From assembly GCA_965232485.1 (NCBI GenBank), contig OZ246975.1, forward strand, positions 2,294,001 through 2,358,000: a stretch of 64,000 nt of DNA, given 5' to 3'. Positions 42,155 through 50,844 of this stretch are shown here, in pieces. How positions within the stretch are numbered: the stretch's first letter is position 1; every line of letters starts with the position of its first letter. A program made the translations under genes and the position numbers. The notes under the pieces were generated by a model. It did not search any database. It was not told the DNA's origin and worked only from the letters and a program-made list of their open reading frames with translations. The stretch is from VXPQ01 sp965232485 (GTDB taxonomy: Bacteria > Bacteroidota > Rhodothermia > Rhodothermales > VXPQ01).

Positions 42155-43346
42155 ATTAGGCAAGTATCCAGAGTTTCTCGAACGAGTCGCCAGCGAGATC
42201 GACATACCGCCGGGCAAGTATCAGAATGCAGTGGACAGGTACGAAGCGGTCGGGCGCTGGCTTGAGGCCGGCGGCTACCCCGGAGCTTGGGGACAACCCA
42301 GCATCTACCCACAAGGCTCCTTCCGCCTCGGGACAGTCGTCAGGCCGATTCGCCGTGGCATAGAGGCAGGCTATGACATTGATCTGGTGTGCGAGATGCC
42401 ACTAACCAAGCATCTGATCACTCCGCATGAGGTCAAGCACATGGTGGGTCACCGGCTCCGGCAACATGAAACGTACCGTCGACTTCTCGACGACGAAGGA
42501 CGGCGCTGCTGGACTCTCGAATACGCCGAACAGGACGGCTGGGGATTCCATTTAGATGTTCTGCCAGCTGTACCGGACGGAAGCGGGCTTCAGGATACCG
42601 CCATTTCAATCACGCACAAAGAGAACTCCAGTTATGCATGGTCGGCGAGTGATCCGCACGGATACGGGGAATGGTTTGGCGGCAAGAACGCCGATGCATT
42701 TGCGCGTGTCGTTGTTGAACAGAAACAGATTATTCAACGCCGGGCTTCTCTCGTCTTTGAGAGCGTCGACGATGTCCCCGACCAACTGGTCCGCACGCCA
42801 CTACAACGTTCGATCCAGCTCATGAAGCGGCACCGGGACATTCATTTCAATCGTTCCGAGACGATCAATTATGCGCCGATCTCGATCATAATCACAACGC
42901 TCGGGGCGCACCTCTACGCAGGCGAGACCGATACCCACACGGCCTTGTTAGGGATCGTCGGCAGATTCCAAGGACATGCGGCACTCGTCGAGGGCAAAGC
43001 AATCGACCCGACTCTTGCGACTATGGGGCTCATCCAGAGGCTTCCAGACGGCACATGGTATATCGCCAACCCGGTCAATCCGACCGAGAACTTCGCCGAC
43101 CGATGGCATGAGGATGATCAAGCACGTGCACGGGCTTTTTTCTCTTGGGTGGCCGCCTTGCAGAAGGATCTGCTGAATGTTCAGACCAGCACGAACCCGC
43201 GTCTGCTTAAGGAGAGTCTGAGCAGAACGTTGGGAACGGCGGCGGTAGCCAAGCATTTTGATGTTCTTGCGCCATCGACCGGGGCCGTCGAGCCGCGCCC
43301 GCGAATTCACATCAACAGTCCCGCAAAACCCTGGCGATGCCGTTGA
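42144..43346 (+). CDS. CBASS cGAS/DncV-like nucleotidyltransferase
   Basis: This 400-residue protein from ATG 42144 overlaps the patatin gene by 11 bp. The nucleotidyltransferase core is GSFRLGT (58-64), YDIDLV (77-82, metal-binding Asp78 and Asp80) and a third Asp in GFHLDVL (138). The pattern fits CD-NTases that make cyclic di- or trinucleotides in response to phage. The clade, and therefore the product, cannot be assigned reliably by eye; the CapV partner suggests a cyclic dinucleotide. It is flanked by effector and E2 genes in one operon. Confidence 0.88.
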   Translation: MTIELGKYPEFLERVASEIDIPPGKYQNAVDRYEAVGRWLEAGGYPGAWGQPSIYPQGSFRLGTVVRPIRRGIEAGYDIDLVCEMPLTKHLITPHEVKHMVGHRLRQHETYRRLLDDEGRRCWTLEYAEQDGWGFHLDVLPAVPDGSGLQDTAISITHKENSSYAWSASDPHGYGEWFGGKNADAFARVVVEQKQIIQRRASLVFESVDDVPDQLVRTPLQRSIQLMKRHRDIHFNRSETINYAPISIIITTLGAHLYAGETDTHTALLGIVGRFQGHAALVEGKAIDPTLATMGLIQRLPDGTWYIANPVNPTENFADRWHEDDQARARAFFSWVAALQKDLLNVQTSTNPRLLKESLSRTLGTAAVAKHFDVLAPSTGAVEPRPRIHINSPAKPWRCR

Positions 43347-43347
43347 T

Positions 43348-44091
43348 ATGACAAAGGATTTGCAGAATCAAATCGCCGAGCTAAACGGTGTCCATAAAGG
43401 ACTGACGCACATCGTCGAGTACGATGCTAAGACGCTCTTGTCTGGCGCGGTGGATTTCGAAGCGTCCGCCAATGGATTGGAAACCATCACCGACTCGTTC
43501 GACATCGAACTAACCATCCCGCACATGTTCCCCGGCCGGTTGCCGTGGGCGAAGGAGGTCGGTGGTCGGATCGGAACCGATTACGAACATCTCAACCCGG
43601 ATGGCACGCTGTGCCTCGGTGTATCGATTGAGCAGCGACGGGTGTTTTTCGAGCAGCCGACTCTCCTAGGATTCGTCAATCAACTGCTAATCCCCTATCT
43701 ATATGGGTACTGCTTCTGGAGCAAGCATGGCTATCATCCATTCGGTGAAGCCGCGCACGGGCACGAGGGCATCTTGCGCCACTATATCGATACGCTCGGC
43801 TTACAAGATTCCCTCACCGCGCTGGCCGTCATCTGTTTCCTCTTCGAGCATGGCTATCGTGGTCACCACCCCTGTCCCTGTGGGAGCGGTCGAATAGTTC
43901 GGGCGTGCCACGGCCCGGCGTTACGCGCTCTTCACGACCACCATACGCCCGAGACCGTGCGCGCCGATTTTCTGGCAATCTGTAGTGCCTGTTCTGCCGA
44001 ATTCAAAAAAGGGCAACTCTCTGTTCCGCATCCACTGCGAAATCAACTGGACCGGCTACTGAAAAGGTTCAAGAGAGTTGGTCCGGGTTGA
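43348..44091 (+). CDS. CBASS E2-like conjugating protein with SEC-C zinc motif (no E1)
   Basis: The product has 247 residues. The first 150 form an E2-like fold with a Cys in DGTLCLGVSIE (Cys89) as the likely catalytic residue, preceded by HLNPDG. The C-terminal part has CPCGSGRIVRACH (176-188), a SEC-C-type zinc motif. Operons of effector, CD-NTase and a lone E2 are known as short type II CBASS, where the E2 acts on the CD-NTase without an E1. The last few residues (RVGPG) are encoded by the end of an IS remnant, so the natural C-terminus was replaced. Confidence 0.82.
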   Translation: MTKDLQNQIAELNGVHKGLTHIVEYDAKTLLSGAVDFEASANGLETITDSFDIELTIPHMFPGRLPWAKEVGGRIGTDYEHLNPDGTLCLGVSIEQRRVFFEQPTLLGFVNQLLIPYLYGYCFWSKHGYHPFGEAAHGHEGILRHYIDTLGLQDSLTALAVICFLFEHGYRGHHPCPCGSGRIVRACHGPALRALHDHHTPETVRADFLAICSACSAEFKKGQLSVPHPLRNQLDRLLKRFKRVGPG

Positions 44092-44439
44092 CTGGACAGC
44101 GTTTTGGGGATTTACGGCGTCGGATAGCGACCTTGTTCCTATCGGACCAACCCAAGGAGGCGCCCCATGTCCAAACGCGCCCGCAGAACCTACAGCCCTG
44201 TCATCAAAACGGAGGTAGCCTTTGCCGCCATACGCGGCGACGGCGCGCTGACCGAATTTGCCATGCAGGGGCGCACCCCCTCCCCATCCGCTATCTTGAC
44301 GAAGAGATGCCCCGGGGTCTTGACAATTTGACGCCCGACGACGTATGCTACAGACGAAAGCCATTGCCGAAGGCGGCATGACCTGTCGCAACCCTACACG
44401 TAGAACGACTTCGGCATACTGCCCAGATTTCCCGGACGA
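44079..44439 (+). mobile_element. Internally deleted IS3-family copy after the CBASS operon
   Basis: The left end is TGGTCCGGGTTGACTGGACA. The start of orfA (MSKRARRTYSP-like) and the end of orfB (LDNLTPDDVCYRRKPLPKAA) are joined, deleting most of the element. The right end lies near CCCGGACGA at 44431-44439. It overlaps the 3' end of the E2 gene. Confidence 0.8.
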
Positions 44440-44478
44440 TTTTTCCCCGCAAATACACGACGCCTAAAGCGTAAACCT

Positions 44479-44814
44479 ATGCTATCCCTGCATCCGGAAG
44501 AGCAAATCTGGCTCGACGAGTACAGGCAGGCGCTCACGGATCGCCATCCCCGCGCAATCGCGCAAATGCTTCTCTACGGCTCCAAGGCCCGGGGAGACGC
44601 CCGCGAGGACAGCGATCTTGACGTGCTGCTCATCGTGAAGGACGAAGCCGCCGATCTCAAACGGACATTGCGGCGAATCGGGTATCGCCTTGCGGCAACG
44701 TCTTGGGCCGTACCCTCCATTCTTGCATATACGGAAGGGGAGTGGATGCGCCGCAAACAAACCAAATCGCCCTTTGCCGAAGCCGTAGAACGGGAAGCGG
44801 TGCGCGTCTTGTGA
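44479..44814 (+). CDS. Orphan minimal nucleotidyltransferase (MNT-type), copy 2
   Basis: The 111 residues are nearly identical to 32814-33149 (differences such as MLSLHPEE versus MLALHPEE and RTLRRIG versus RALRRIG). GSKARGD and DSDLDVLL are intact. It lies between an IS remnant and an unrecognised gene, again without a HEPN partner. High identity including upstream bases implies a recent copy event or gene conversion. Confidence 0.8.
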   Translation: MLSLHPEEQIWLDEYRQALTDRHPRAIAQMLLYGSKARGDAREDSDLDVLLIVKDEAADLKRTLRRIGYRLAATSWAVPSILAYTEGEWMRRKQTKSPFAEAVEREAVRVL

Positions 44815-44871
44815 ACCGCAAAACGCCGCCAGTTTAATTTTTCAGATTCATAGGGCCTAACCTCTGCCATC

Positions 44872-45480
44872 ATGGGTAGAAAATATATCACAAAAAGCGC
44901 TGTTTTACGTGAGCATGGCTTTGACAAAAATTTGCTTCAGGACTTATTGAACGGACCCGACAGAACGGACGGGAAAACGAAATTGTACGCTTTAGAACGG
45001 GTCGAGCAGGCGAAAAAAACCCATAAATACAAGGCGCGTCAGGAAAAAAGAAACCGAGAAAAAGCCGCCGCCCTGAAACATCAGGCCGCCATGTGCGAAG
45101 ATACCCTGCAATTGGCGAAACGGATCGAGATTGAATGGAAGGGGCAACCGCCAAGTAGCGCTAAAAAAGCCTACCAGTTAGGCGTACAATGGAGTCGAAG
45201 AAAGGAAAATGGGGATGCGGGTGGAAAAAATCCTTCCAAGTCGGACAAGAATTGTTTGGCCGTGAATCATATCCGGCATGAATACACAAATTACGAAGAT
45301 GCGATAAGAAAAACGGATGGGCTGCCATGCGAAGAGGAAGCAGACAAAATAATCCACGGCCGTTGCCTCTCGATGATTGCGGATCGATACCGCTCTCTTC
45401 GGATCGAGTGCGAGCGCCAGGCAAAGATGAAGGCCCCCACGGTAAGACCCCCAGCGAATAGCGAGCGCGTCCATTCTTAA
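44872..45480 (+). CDS. Unrecognised basic protein, C-terminus possibly truncated
   Basis: The product has 202 residues. The N-terminal 60 (KYITKSAVLREHGFDKNLLQDLL, LYALERVEQAKKT) look like a small DNA-binding, MerR-like start, followed by a highly charged helical middle. Its stop TAA at 45478-45480 lies exactly where a duplicated HTH-gene fragment begins (the bases CATTCTT...CCAGGCCCGG match about 49006). The natural end was therefore probably lost at a junction. Function unknown. Confidence 0.55.
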   Translation: MGRKYITKSAVLREHGFDKNLLQDLLNGPDRTDGKTKLYALERVEQAKKTHKYKARQEKRNREKAAALKHQAAMCEDTLQLAKRIEIEWKGQPPSSAKKAYQLGVQWSRRKENGDAGGKNPSKSDKNCLAVNHIRHEYTNYEDAIRKTDGLPCEEEADKIIHGRCLSMIADRYRSLRIECERQAKMKAPTVRPPANSERVHS

Positions 45481-45600
45481 CCAGGCCCGGATTGCCCGCG
45501 GATTGAGCCAGTCCGATTTGGCCGAAGCGCTGGACATTGATCCAGAGCAGGTACAACGCTATGAAGCGCCTGAATACATGGGGACCAGCTTGGCAGATAC
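45475..45600 (+). pseudogene. HTH antitoxin fragment, duplicate of 49016-49124
   Basis: Reads ILNQARIARGLSQSDLAEALD and VQRYEAPEYMGTS, about 90 percent identical at DNA level to the helix-turn-helix end of the gene at 48773-49177. The 5' half is missing and the last residues diverge. Confidence 0.75.
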
Positions 45601-45603
45601 CAT

Positions 45604-46686
45604 TTACTTCAACTCCAGATCGGATATGCCCGCCTCCAGTATTCTGGCAGCCAGTTCCCTGCCATTGATTAGGCGTACGTCATACTCTTCCGCCTTCGCA
45701 CGACAGTCTTTGTGAAAATCGTCACCTGTCGAGACAACCCATGAGATCCTTGTGTAGCCGTCCCCGTCCTCTTCTTTGAGTTTTTCGAGTTCTTCTTTGT
45801 TCTTTACATAGTCGTTGATCTGCTTGCGCGCCCAGTCACCCGTAGTTCCTGTGTGATGCTTCGCCTGAACGTAGATGATCGTTCCGATCGGTTTGAAAAT
45901 CGCCACGATGTCTGCATCGCCTTCCTTGCCGGGCTCGTTCTTGGGCGGAATATCGACCGACGAAGCACCGATCCGCTTGAAATACCATTTGAGCAACTTT
46001 TCTAGTTGGCCTGGGCTCAGTTCCTTGTTGATCCGGTCCAGAACCTTGCCAGCGCAGTCGTCCGTAATCAAATTGGCAATGTTGATCGGATTTTCTTCCC
46101 GACATCTGCGTATCGCTTCGCCCACGCTTTTTTGAAGGTCATCAATGTTGACGTTCGTCTGCCTTACCTTCATGCGGGCGGTTAATGCATTGTCAGCATA
46201 ATCGGATCGGGATATTCCCCTCTCAACCTTTTTGACTTCTCGGAAGAAACCAAGGTCGATTTGCCTCGGTGTGCTACCTTCGTCGTCAACATATAGATGG
46301 CCTTTTTCTCTTCGGACCACATGGCCATGCCAGGTCTTTAGATCGTGCAGGTCAAGGTCGGCGGGGATCATACGTTCATCCGAATCGACCTCGTACACAT
46401 GAAAGGCCCTCGAGTCCGGAACGACGACACGGTCCCCCTTATTCATCTGCAGGAAACGCTGAAGGCTAAACCGGGGCCGGAACTTCCCCCATTCCTTCTC
46501 AATGGCGCCCGGAACGCTTTGCCAATCCTTGGCTTGATGATCCCTGACGAATTCATGCGTGGCGAAATCAGAGAAGCCTATCGAGAGGATGCCACGCTTC
46601 AGCAGCGGATCCGACAATTCTTTATGCTTCGAGATTCTATGCAGATAGTATGTCATGGTAGGTATTCGGTTTGTGTTTGTTTGCAT
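45604..46686 (-). CDS. Mrr-like type IV restriction endonuclease
   Basis: The product has 360 residues (ATG 46656 would remove ten). The C-terminal half has the PD-(D/E)XK-like core GDADIVAIF (Asp) and IIYVQAKHH (Gln-x-Lys), as in Mrr enzymes that cut modified DNA. The N-terminal half (YYLHRISKHKELSDPLLKRG, GDRVVVPDSRAFHVYEV) looks like an EVE/PUA- or WYL-like ligand-reading module and may sense base modification. The gene stands alone on the minus strand. It is a separate module from the interrupted nuclease at 36696. Confidence 0.8.
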   Translation of the reverse strand: MQTNTNRIPTMTYYLHRISKHKELSDPLLKRGILSIGFSDFATHEFVRDHQAKDWQSVPGAIEKEWGKFRPRFSLQRFLQMNKGDRVVVPDSRAFHVYEVDSDERMIPADLDLHDLKTWHGHVVRREKGHLYVDDEGSTPRQIDLGFFREVKKVERGISRSDYADNALTARMKVRQTNVNIDDLQKSVGEAIRRCREENPINIANLITDDCAGKVLDRINKELSPGQLEKLLKWYFKRIGASSVDIPPKNEPGKEGDADIVAIFKPIGTIIYVQAKHHTGTTGDWARKQINDYVKNKEELEKLKEEDGDGYTRISWVVSTGDDFHKDCRAKAEEYDVRLINGRELAARILEAGISDLELK

Positions 46687-46988
46687 TTCCCTCTGTTATG
46701 GCGCCGGAGTGCTTATGGCTGCTGTACTCCTTAACCGTAATGAACACGATAGAACGTTGTGTCCACGTCTCGCCCGTTTCCAGCCAGCGGTCCTGAAATA
46801 CGCCCCGCCATGCGTCTTGAGTGCACTCGTACGCGTCGCGGGTGCGGGGGTTGCTGCTCTGGCTACCCGGCGAGGAAAGCGGCAAGCAAAACGAGCGTCA
46901 AGACTGCATGTGCTTTGGCCTGCTTTGGGATTCATTTGACAGTCCGTTCAGGAATAAAAACGCCCCATTTTACAAGCCCCCACCCAAT

Positions 46989-47090
46989 TCATTTTTTATT
47001 CAGTACGCCCCCTACTGCAAATTTTTCGAACGCCCTCGAAAACCGCTGCCCAGCCCGAAGGATCGTCCACCGGACAACCGCGCCGCCGCC
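46989..47090 (-). pseudogene. Remnant of a DUF5131 gene (3' end)
   Basis: About 100 bp match 50839-50940, the end of the DUF5131 gene, with scattered changes. About 47120-47184 match the stretch in front of the repeat array at 51897. The block is thus an internally deleted copy of the DUF5131-plus-repeat cassette. The rest of 46687-46988 contains only an open minus frame (46637-46885) that I cannot support. Confidence 0.65.
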
Positions 47091-47184
47091 CCATCTCCTC
47101 TTTCAGGCCTCCGCCCCGCCCCTCTTTCCAAGCCGCCTCCGCAATATACTTTCCTGTCGCTCCAGATTGATCCGTTTCTCCAGA

Positions 47185-47251
47185 AACCTTGCATTCAGCC
47201 GGGGGTTAACCTTGCATTCAGCCGAAGGTTAACCTTGCATTCAGCCGATGT
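47185..47251. repeat. 23-bp tandem repeat array 1
   Basis: Three units of a 23-bp sequence with core TTAACCTTGCATTCAGCCG plus four variable bases. Unit junctions form the palindrome GGTTAACC. The last unit runs into the start codon of the ATPase gene at 47248. Confidence 0.85.
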
Positions 47252-48594
47252 CCAAACAGGTTTTCTATCCCCGATATATCGAACCCAGACTTGCAGAAGC
47301 GCTGGAAGACTCGCCTGTCGCGTTGATCCACGGTCCGCGCCAGTGCGGTAAAACGACGTTTGCCCAGTCCGCTTGCGCGCCTGATTACCTCGCATGGAAA
47401 GGCGACGATCTGTTCTGGAACGGCCCGCGCCTCAGCGAGGGGGCGTCCGCCCAACAACGGGACTACGCCTACGTCAACTTCGACGATGCGGTCGCAAGAA
47501 ACGGAGCGCAAACCGATCCCATGGGTTTCGTCGCCGATTTGCCCGAGCGCGTTATCCTGGATGAAATTCAGCGTGTCCCGGATATCTTTCCTGCTATCAA
47601 AATAGCGGTGGACCGCCAGCGGACGCCCGGTCGTTTCATACTCACCGGCTCCACGAACGTACTGCTCATTCCGGCTCTGTCCGAATCCCTGGCCGGGCGC
47701 TTGCAAATCCTTCGGCTTCATCCTCTGGCCCAGTGCGAACTGGCGACGGAACGCGCCTTGTCCAATCCATACCCGAACGCCGGATTCCTGAACGCTTTGT
47801 TCGAGAATGGATTCGAGACGCAACAAACCGAGCGGCTCGGAGCACAACTCGGCGAACGGATCGTCGCCGGAGGATTCCCGCCGGCGCTGGAGCGCCCGAC
47901 CGCCCGGCGTCAGGCCAACTGGTATCGAGATTACATCACAACGCTGATCCAGCGCGACGTGCGCGACATGGCGCGCATCAGATCGCTTGACGCGCTGTCC
48001 GGACTGCTGAGCGCTTCTGCGTCGCAGACGGCCCGGTTGTTTAACCTTGCTGATCTGGCGGCCCCTTTCCAGCTCTCCCGTCCGACCGTCGATAACTACG
48101 TTACGCTTCTCGAAAGACTGTTCCTGCTGGAAAGGCTCCCGTCCTGGCGCAGCAACCGCCTGCGCCGTCTGGTCAAAAGGCCAAAACTGCACATCGGCGA
48201 CACGGGCCTTGCTGCGGCGCTGCTGGGCGCGAACGCCGCAGCGCTCATGGCCGACCGAACCTTGCTGGGACAACTTCTGGAAACATTCGTGTTTCAGGAA
48301 CTGCGCAGGCAGGCAAGCTGGCATGACGCGGCGGTGTCGTTTTTCCATTTCCGCGACAAGGATGGCGTAGAAGTGGATATTGTCATGGAACGCGGCGCAC
48401 GGACCGTTGCCGGCGTAGAGGTCAAGGCGTCGGGAACGGTAACCAAAGCGGATTTTCGCGGTTTGTCCAAGCTTGCCCATGCCGCAGGCGAACGCTTTGC
48501 GCACGGAGTAGTGCTCTACGACGGCGAAATCACGACGCGCTTCGGCGACCGTTTGTACGCCGTTCCGATTCGCAGGCTGTGGGAAACGTCATGA
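47248..48594 (+). CDS. DUF4143 AAA ATPase
   Basis: The product has 448 residues. Walker A GPRQCGKT is at 29-36, Walker B VILDEIQRVPD near 102-112, and ILTGSTN follows. The C-terminal DUF4143 domain ends with a PD-(D/E)XK-like pattern (GVEVDIVME...VAGVEVKASGTV). These archaeal/bacterial ATPases are common in accessory DNA; roles in toxin-antitoxin-like or defence functions are suspected but unproven. The start codon lies inside a 23-bp repeat unit. A deletion derivative of the same gene lies at 50463-50793. Confidence 0.85.
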   Translation: MSKQVFYPRYIEPRLAEALEDSPVALIHGPRQCGKTTFAQSACAPDYLAWKGDDLFWNGPRLSEGASAQQRDYAYVNFDDAVARNGAQTDPMGFVADLPERVILDEIQRVPDIFPAIKIAVDRQRTPGRFILTGSTNVLLIPALSESLAGRLQILRLHPLAQCELATERALSNPYPNAGFLNALFENGFETQQTERLGAQLGERIVAGGFPPALERPTARRQANWYRDYITTLIQRDVRDMARIRSLDALSGLLSASASQTARLFNLADLAAPFQLSRPTVDNYVTLLERLFLLERLPSWRSNRLRRLVKRPKLHIGDTGLAAALLGANAAALMADRTLLGQLLETFVFQELRRQASWHDAAVSFFHFRDKDGVEVDIVMERGARTVAGVEVKASGTVTKADFRGLSKLAHAAGERFAHGVVLYDGEITTRFGDRLYAVPIRRLWETS

Positions 48595-48772
48595 GTATCT
48601 TATCTCCGACCCCGTTGTGCAAAAAGGCCCTGCTCGCATGCCCGAACAGTACGTTAATTAATGTACGAACGTGTCTCACCCGTTCCTGGCGCAGGGGGCG
48701 TCGCCTGGAACACCATCCTTGAATTCCAAAATCCTGTCCAGGCAACCCGAACCAGTCCTCACCTCTGGCGCC

Positions 48773-49177
48773 ATGATCTACAGCGACGAGCAATATGACA
48801 TATCAACCAGGTTGCTGACCGCATTCAAGAAGGGTCTGGTTGACGCGACAAAGCGGGAAACAGAGGACGAGTGGACTGGGAACCTTAAGATTAACGCCCT
48901 GAAAAGCCAGATCGCCGAACTTGAGGCCGACCTTGCCCACTACGATGCACTGAAATCCGGGAAGATTGTCCTGGCGAAATATCACTCGCTTGAAACCCTT
49001 CCGGCCATTCTTGTCCAGGCCCGGATTGCGCGCGGATTGAGCCAGTACGATTTGGCCGAAGCGCTGGACATGGATACAGAGCAGGTACAACGCTATGAAG
49101 CGTCTGAATACATGGGAGCCAGCCCAAAAGAACTTATTGCGGCTGCGAATATACTCGGTGTGCACATGGCGGATTGA
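48773..49177 (+). CDS. XRE-type helix-turn-helix protein (HigA-like antitoxin), orphan
   Basis: The product has 134 residues. An N-terminal helical part with ELEADLAHYDALKSGK is followed by a Cro/CI helix-turn-helix (ARIARGLSQYDLAEALDMDTEQVQRYEAS). Similar proteins are antitoxins downstream of RelE/HigB toxins, but the 178 bp before it holds no toxin. I start at ATG 48773; the longer frame to 48671 lacks family character. A fragment of a sister gene lies at 45475-45600. Confidence 0.75.
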   Translation: MIYSDEQYDISTRLLTAFKKGLVDATKRETEDEWTGNLKINALKSQIAELEADLAHYDALKSGKIVLAKYHSLETLPAILVQARIARGLSQYDLAEALDMDTEQVQRYEASEYMGASPKELIAAANILGVHMAD

Positions 49178-49357
49178 GCGGCAGGATTATCGGGGGAGAG
49201 GGCGTCCGGATTTTTCGATCCATCTCCCAAGAGATCCCAACCAATCCATGCAAAAAAGCCCCGCCAGCGCGCCCGAACCGGGAACGTTCACGCCCCTTTC
49301 GCTTTTGTTTCCGACCCCTCTGCCGCATTTTTCCGTAGTTGTATCGAGGCTGGCGCC

Positions 49358-50374
49358 ATGAACGCAGAAAACCCCGTAACGCCCGTAATACCGCAAGACG
49401 AAAAGGTCCTCGTTTACGAAACGCCCGATGGCGAGATGCGCGTGGACGTGCGGCTCGTTGGGGAGACTGTCTGGCTGACGCAGCGGCAGATGGCGGAAGT
49501 GTTCGATACTACGCCCGAGAATGTCTTGATGCACTTGCGTAACGTATTTGCTAGCGAGGAGTTGGCGGCAGATGCAACTACTAAGAAATTTTTAGTAGTT
49601 CGAACGGAAGGGAGCAGGCGAGTCAAACGCAAGATAAAGCACTACAATCTGGACGCCATCGTCTCGGTTGGCTACCGGGTCAATTCGAAGCGGGGCGTAC
49701 AGTTCCGGCGATGGGCGACCCGCACCCTGCGCGATCACCTGGTGCGCGGCTACGCCGTGCACGAGCAGCGGCTTGCGGAACGCGGCTTGAGGGAAGCCCG
49801 GGAAGCGCTCGATCTCCTCGACCGGACGCTCCGGAACCAGGCGCTGGCGGACAACGCAGGGCAGGCTGCACTGGAACTTATTACAAGCTACGCCGACGCC
49901 TGGCGCCTGCTCCTTGAGTACGACGAGGATCGACTGGCGACGCCGCCCGGCGCCAAGCCATCCGCTGGCGTACTGGATCATGACAGCGCTACGCGGGCGA
50001 TCAGAAAATTCAAGCAGGAATTGATGTCGCGCAACGAGGCGTCGCCTCTTTTCGGCAATCCTCGCGGCGAGGCGCTGGAGGGAATTCTCGGCAGCATCGA
50101 GCAAACCATGTTCGGCGAATCGCTCTATCGCTCCCGCGAAGAAAAAGCGGCGCACCTGCTCTACTTTATCGTGAAGGATCATCCATTCACCGACGGAAAC
50201 AAGCGGATTGGTTCGTTCCTCTTTCTCATGTATCTGAACCAGGAAGGCGTAGCGCATCGGCTCAATCCCCAGGCCCTGACGGCGCTCACGCTGCTTATCG
50301 CCGAAAGCGCGCCCGCCGGCAAGGACCTGATGATCCGCCTTATTGTCAATCTGCTGGCGGAGCCCGCAGGATGA
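49358..50374 (+). CDS. RhuM-Fic fusion protein
   Basis: The product has 338 residues. The N-terminal RhuM-type domain (VRLVGETVWLTQRQMAEVF, KIKHYNLDAIVSVGYRVNS, FRRWATRTLRDHLVRGY) is followed by a Fic/Doc domain with HPFTDGNKR at 275-283, the complete catalytic motif for AMP transfer. Fic domains modify host proteins or antagonise toxins. No inhibitory helix motif is obvious at either end. It follows the HTH gene by 180 bp and may form a toxin-antitoxin-like unit with it, which is inference. Confidence 0.85.
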   Translation: MNAENPVTPVIPQDEKVLVYETPDGEMRVDVRLVGETVWLTQRQMAEVFDTTPENVLMHLRNVFASEELAADATTKKFLVVRTEGSRRVKRKIKHYNLDAIVSVGYRVNSKRGVQFRRWATRTLRDHLVRGYAVHEQRLAERGLREAREALDLLDRTLRNQALADNAGQAALELITSYADAWRLLLEYDEDRLATPPGAKPSAGVLDHDSATRAIRKFKQELMSRNEASPLFGNPRGEALEGILGSIEQTMFGESLYRSREEKAAHLLYFIVKDHPFTDGNKRIGSFLFLMYLNQEGVAHRLNPQALTALTLLIAESAPAGKDLMIRLIVNLLAEPAG

Positions 50375-50420
50375 ACGGATTTTCTGGCGCCTGGCTGTCG
50401 TCTCAGCCTCTCTTCTCCCA

Positions 50421-50463
50421 AAACCCTGCATTCAGCCGGGGCTTAACCTTGCATTCAGCCGAT
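50421..50463. repeat. 23-bp repeat array 2
   Basis: Two units of the same repeat (CCTGCATTCAGCCGGGGC and TTAACCTTGCATTCAGCCG), again ending at the start of a DUF4143-gene copy. Confidence 0.85.
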
Positions 50464-50793
50464 GCCCAAACCGGTTTTCGGTTCCCCGATATATCGACCT
50501 TAGGCTTGCAGAGGCGCTGGCATGACGCGGCCGTGTCGTTTTTCCATTTCCGCGACAAGGATGGCGTAGAGGTGGATATTGTCATGGAACGCGGCGCTCG
50601 GACCGTTGCCGGCGTGGAGATCAAGGCGTCGGGAACGGTAACCAAAGCGGATTTTCGCGGTTTGTCCAAGCTTGCCCATGCCGCAGGCGAACGCTTTGCG
50701 CACGGAGTAGCGCTCTACGACGGCGAAATCACGACGCGCTTCGGCGACCGTTTGTACGCTGTTCCGATTCGCAGACTGTGGGAAACGCCATGA
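50463..50793 (+). pseudogene. Deletion derivative of the DUF4143 ATPase gene
   Basis: The first about 55 bp match the start of the gene at 47248 (with a one-base frameshift giving MPKPVFGSPIYRP and a stop). The sequence then jumps at GCTGG to the last 275 bp of the same gene (WHDAAVSFFHFRDKDGVEVD to the stop), about 97 percent identical. About 1 kb was lost between two GCTGG copies. Confidence 0.88.
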
Positions 50794-50844
50794 GTATCCT
50801 TTAGCATTTACTTGACGCCTGCGCCGCTTCCACCGCATTCAATT

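Noticed and set aside
46637..46885. 82-codon minus-strand frame before the Mrr-like gene
   Set aside because: It reads somewhat like coding sequence (AWRGVFQDRWLETGE), but it starts at a TTG, overlaps the next gene and matches no family I know.
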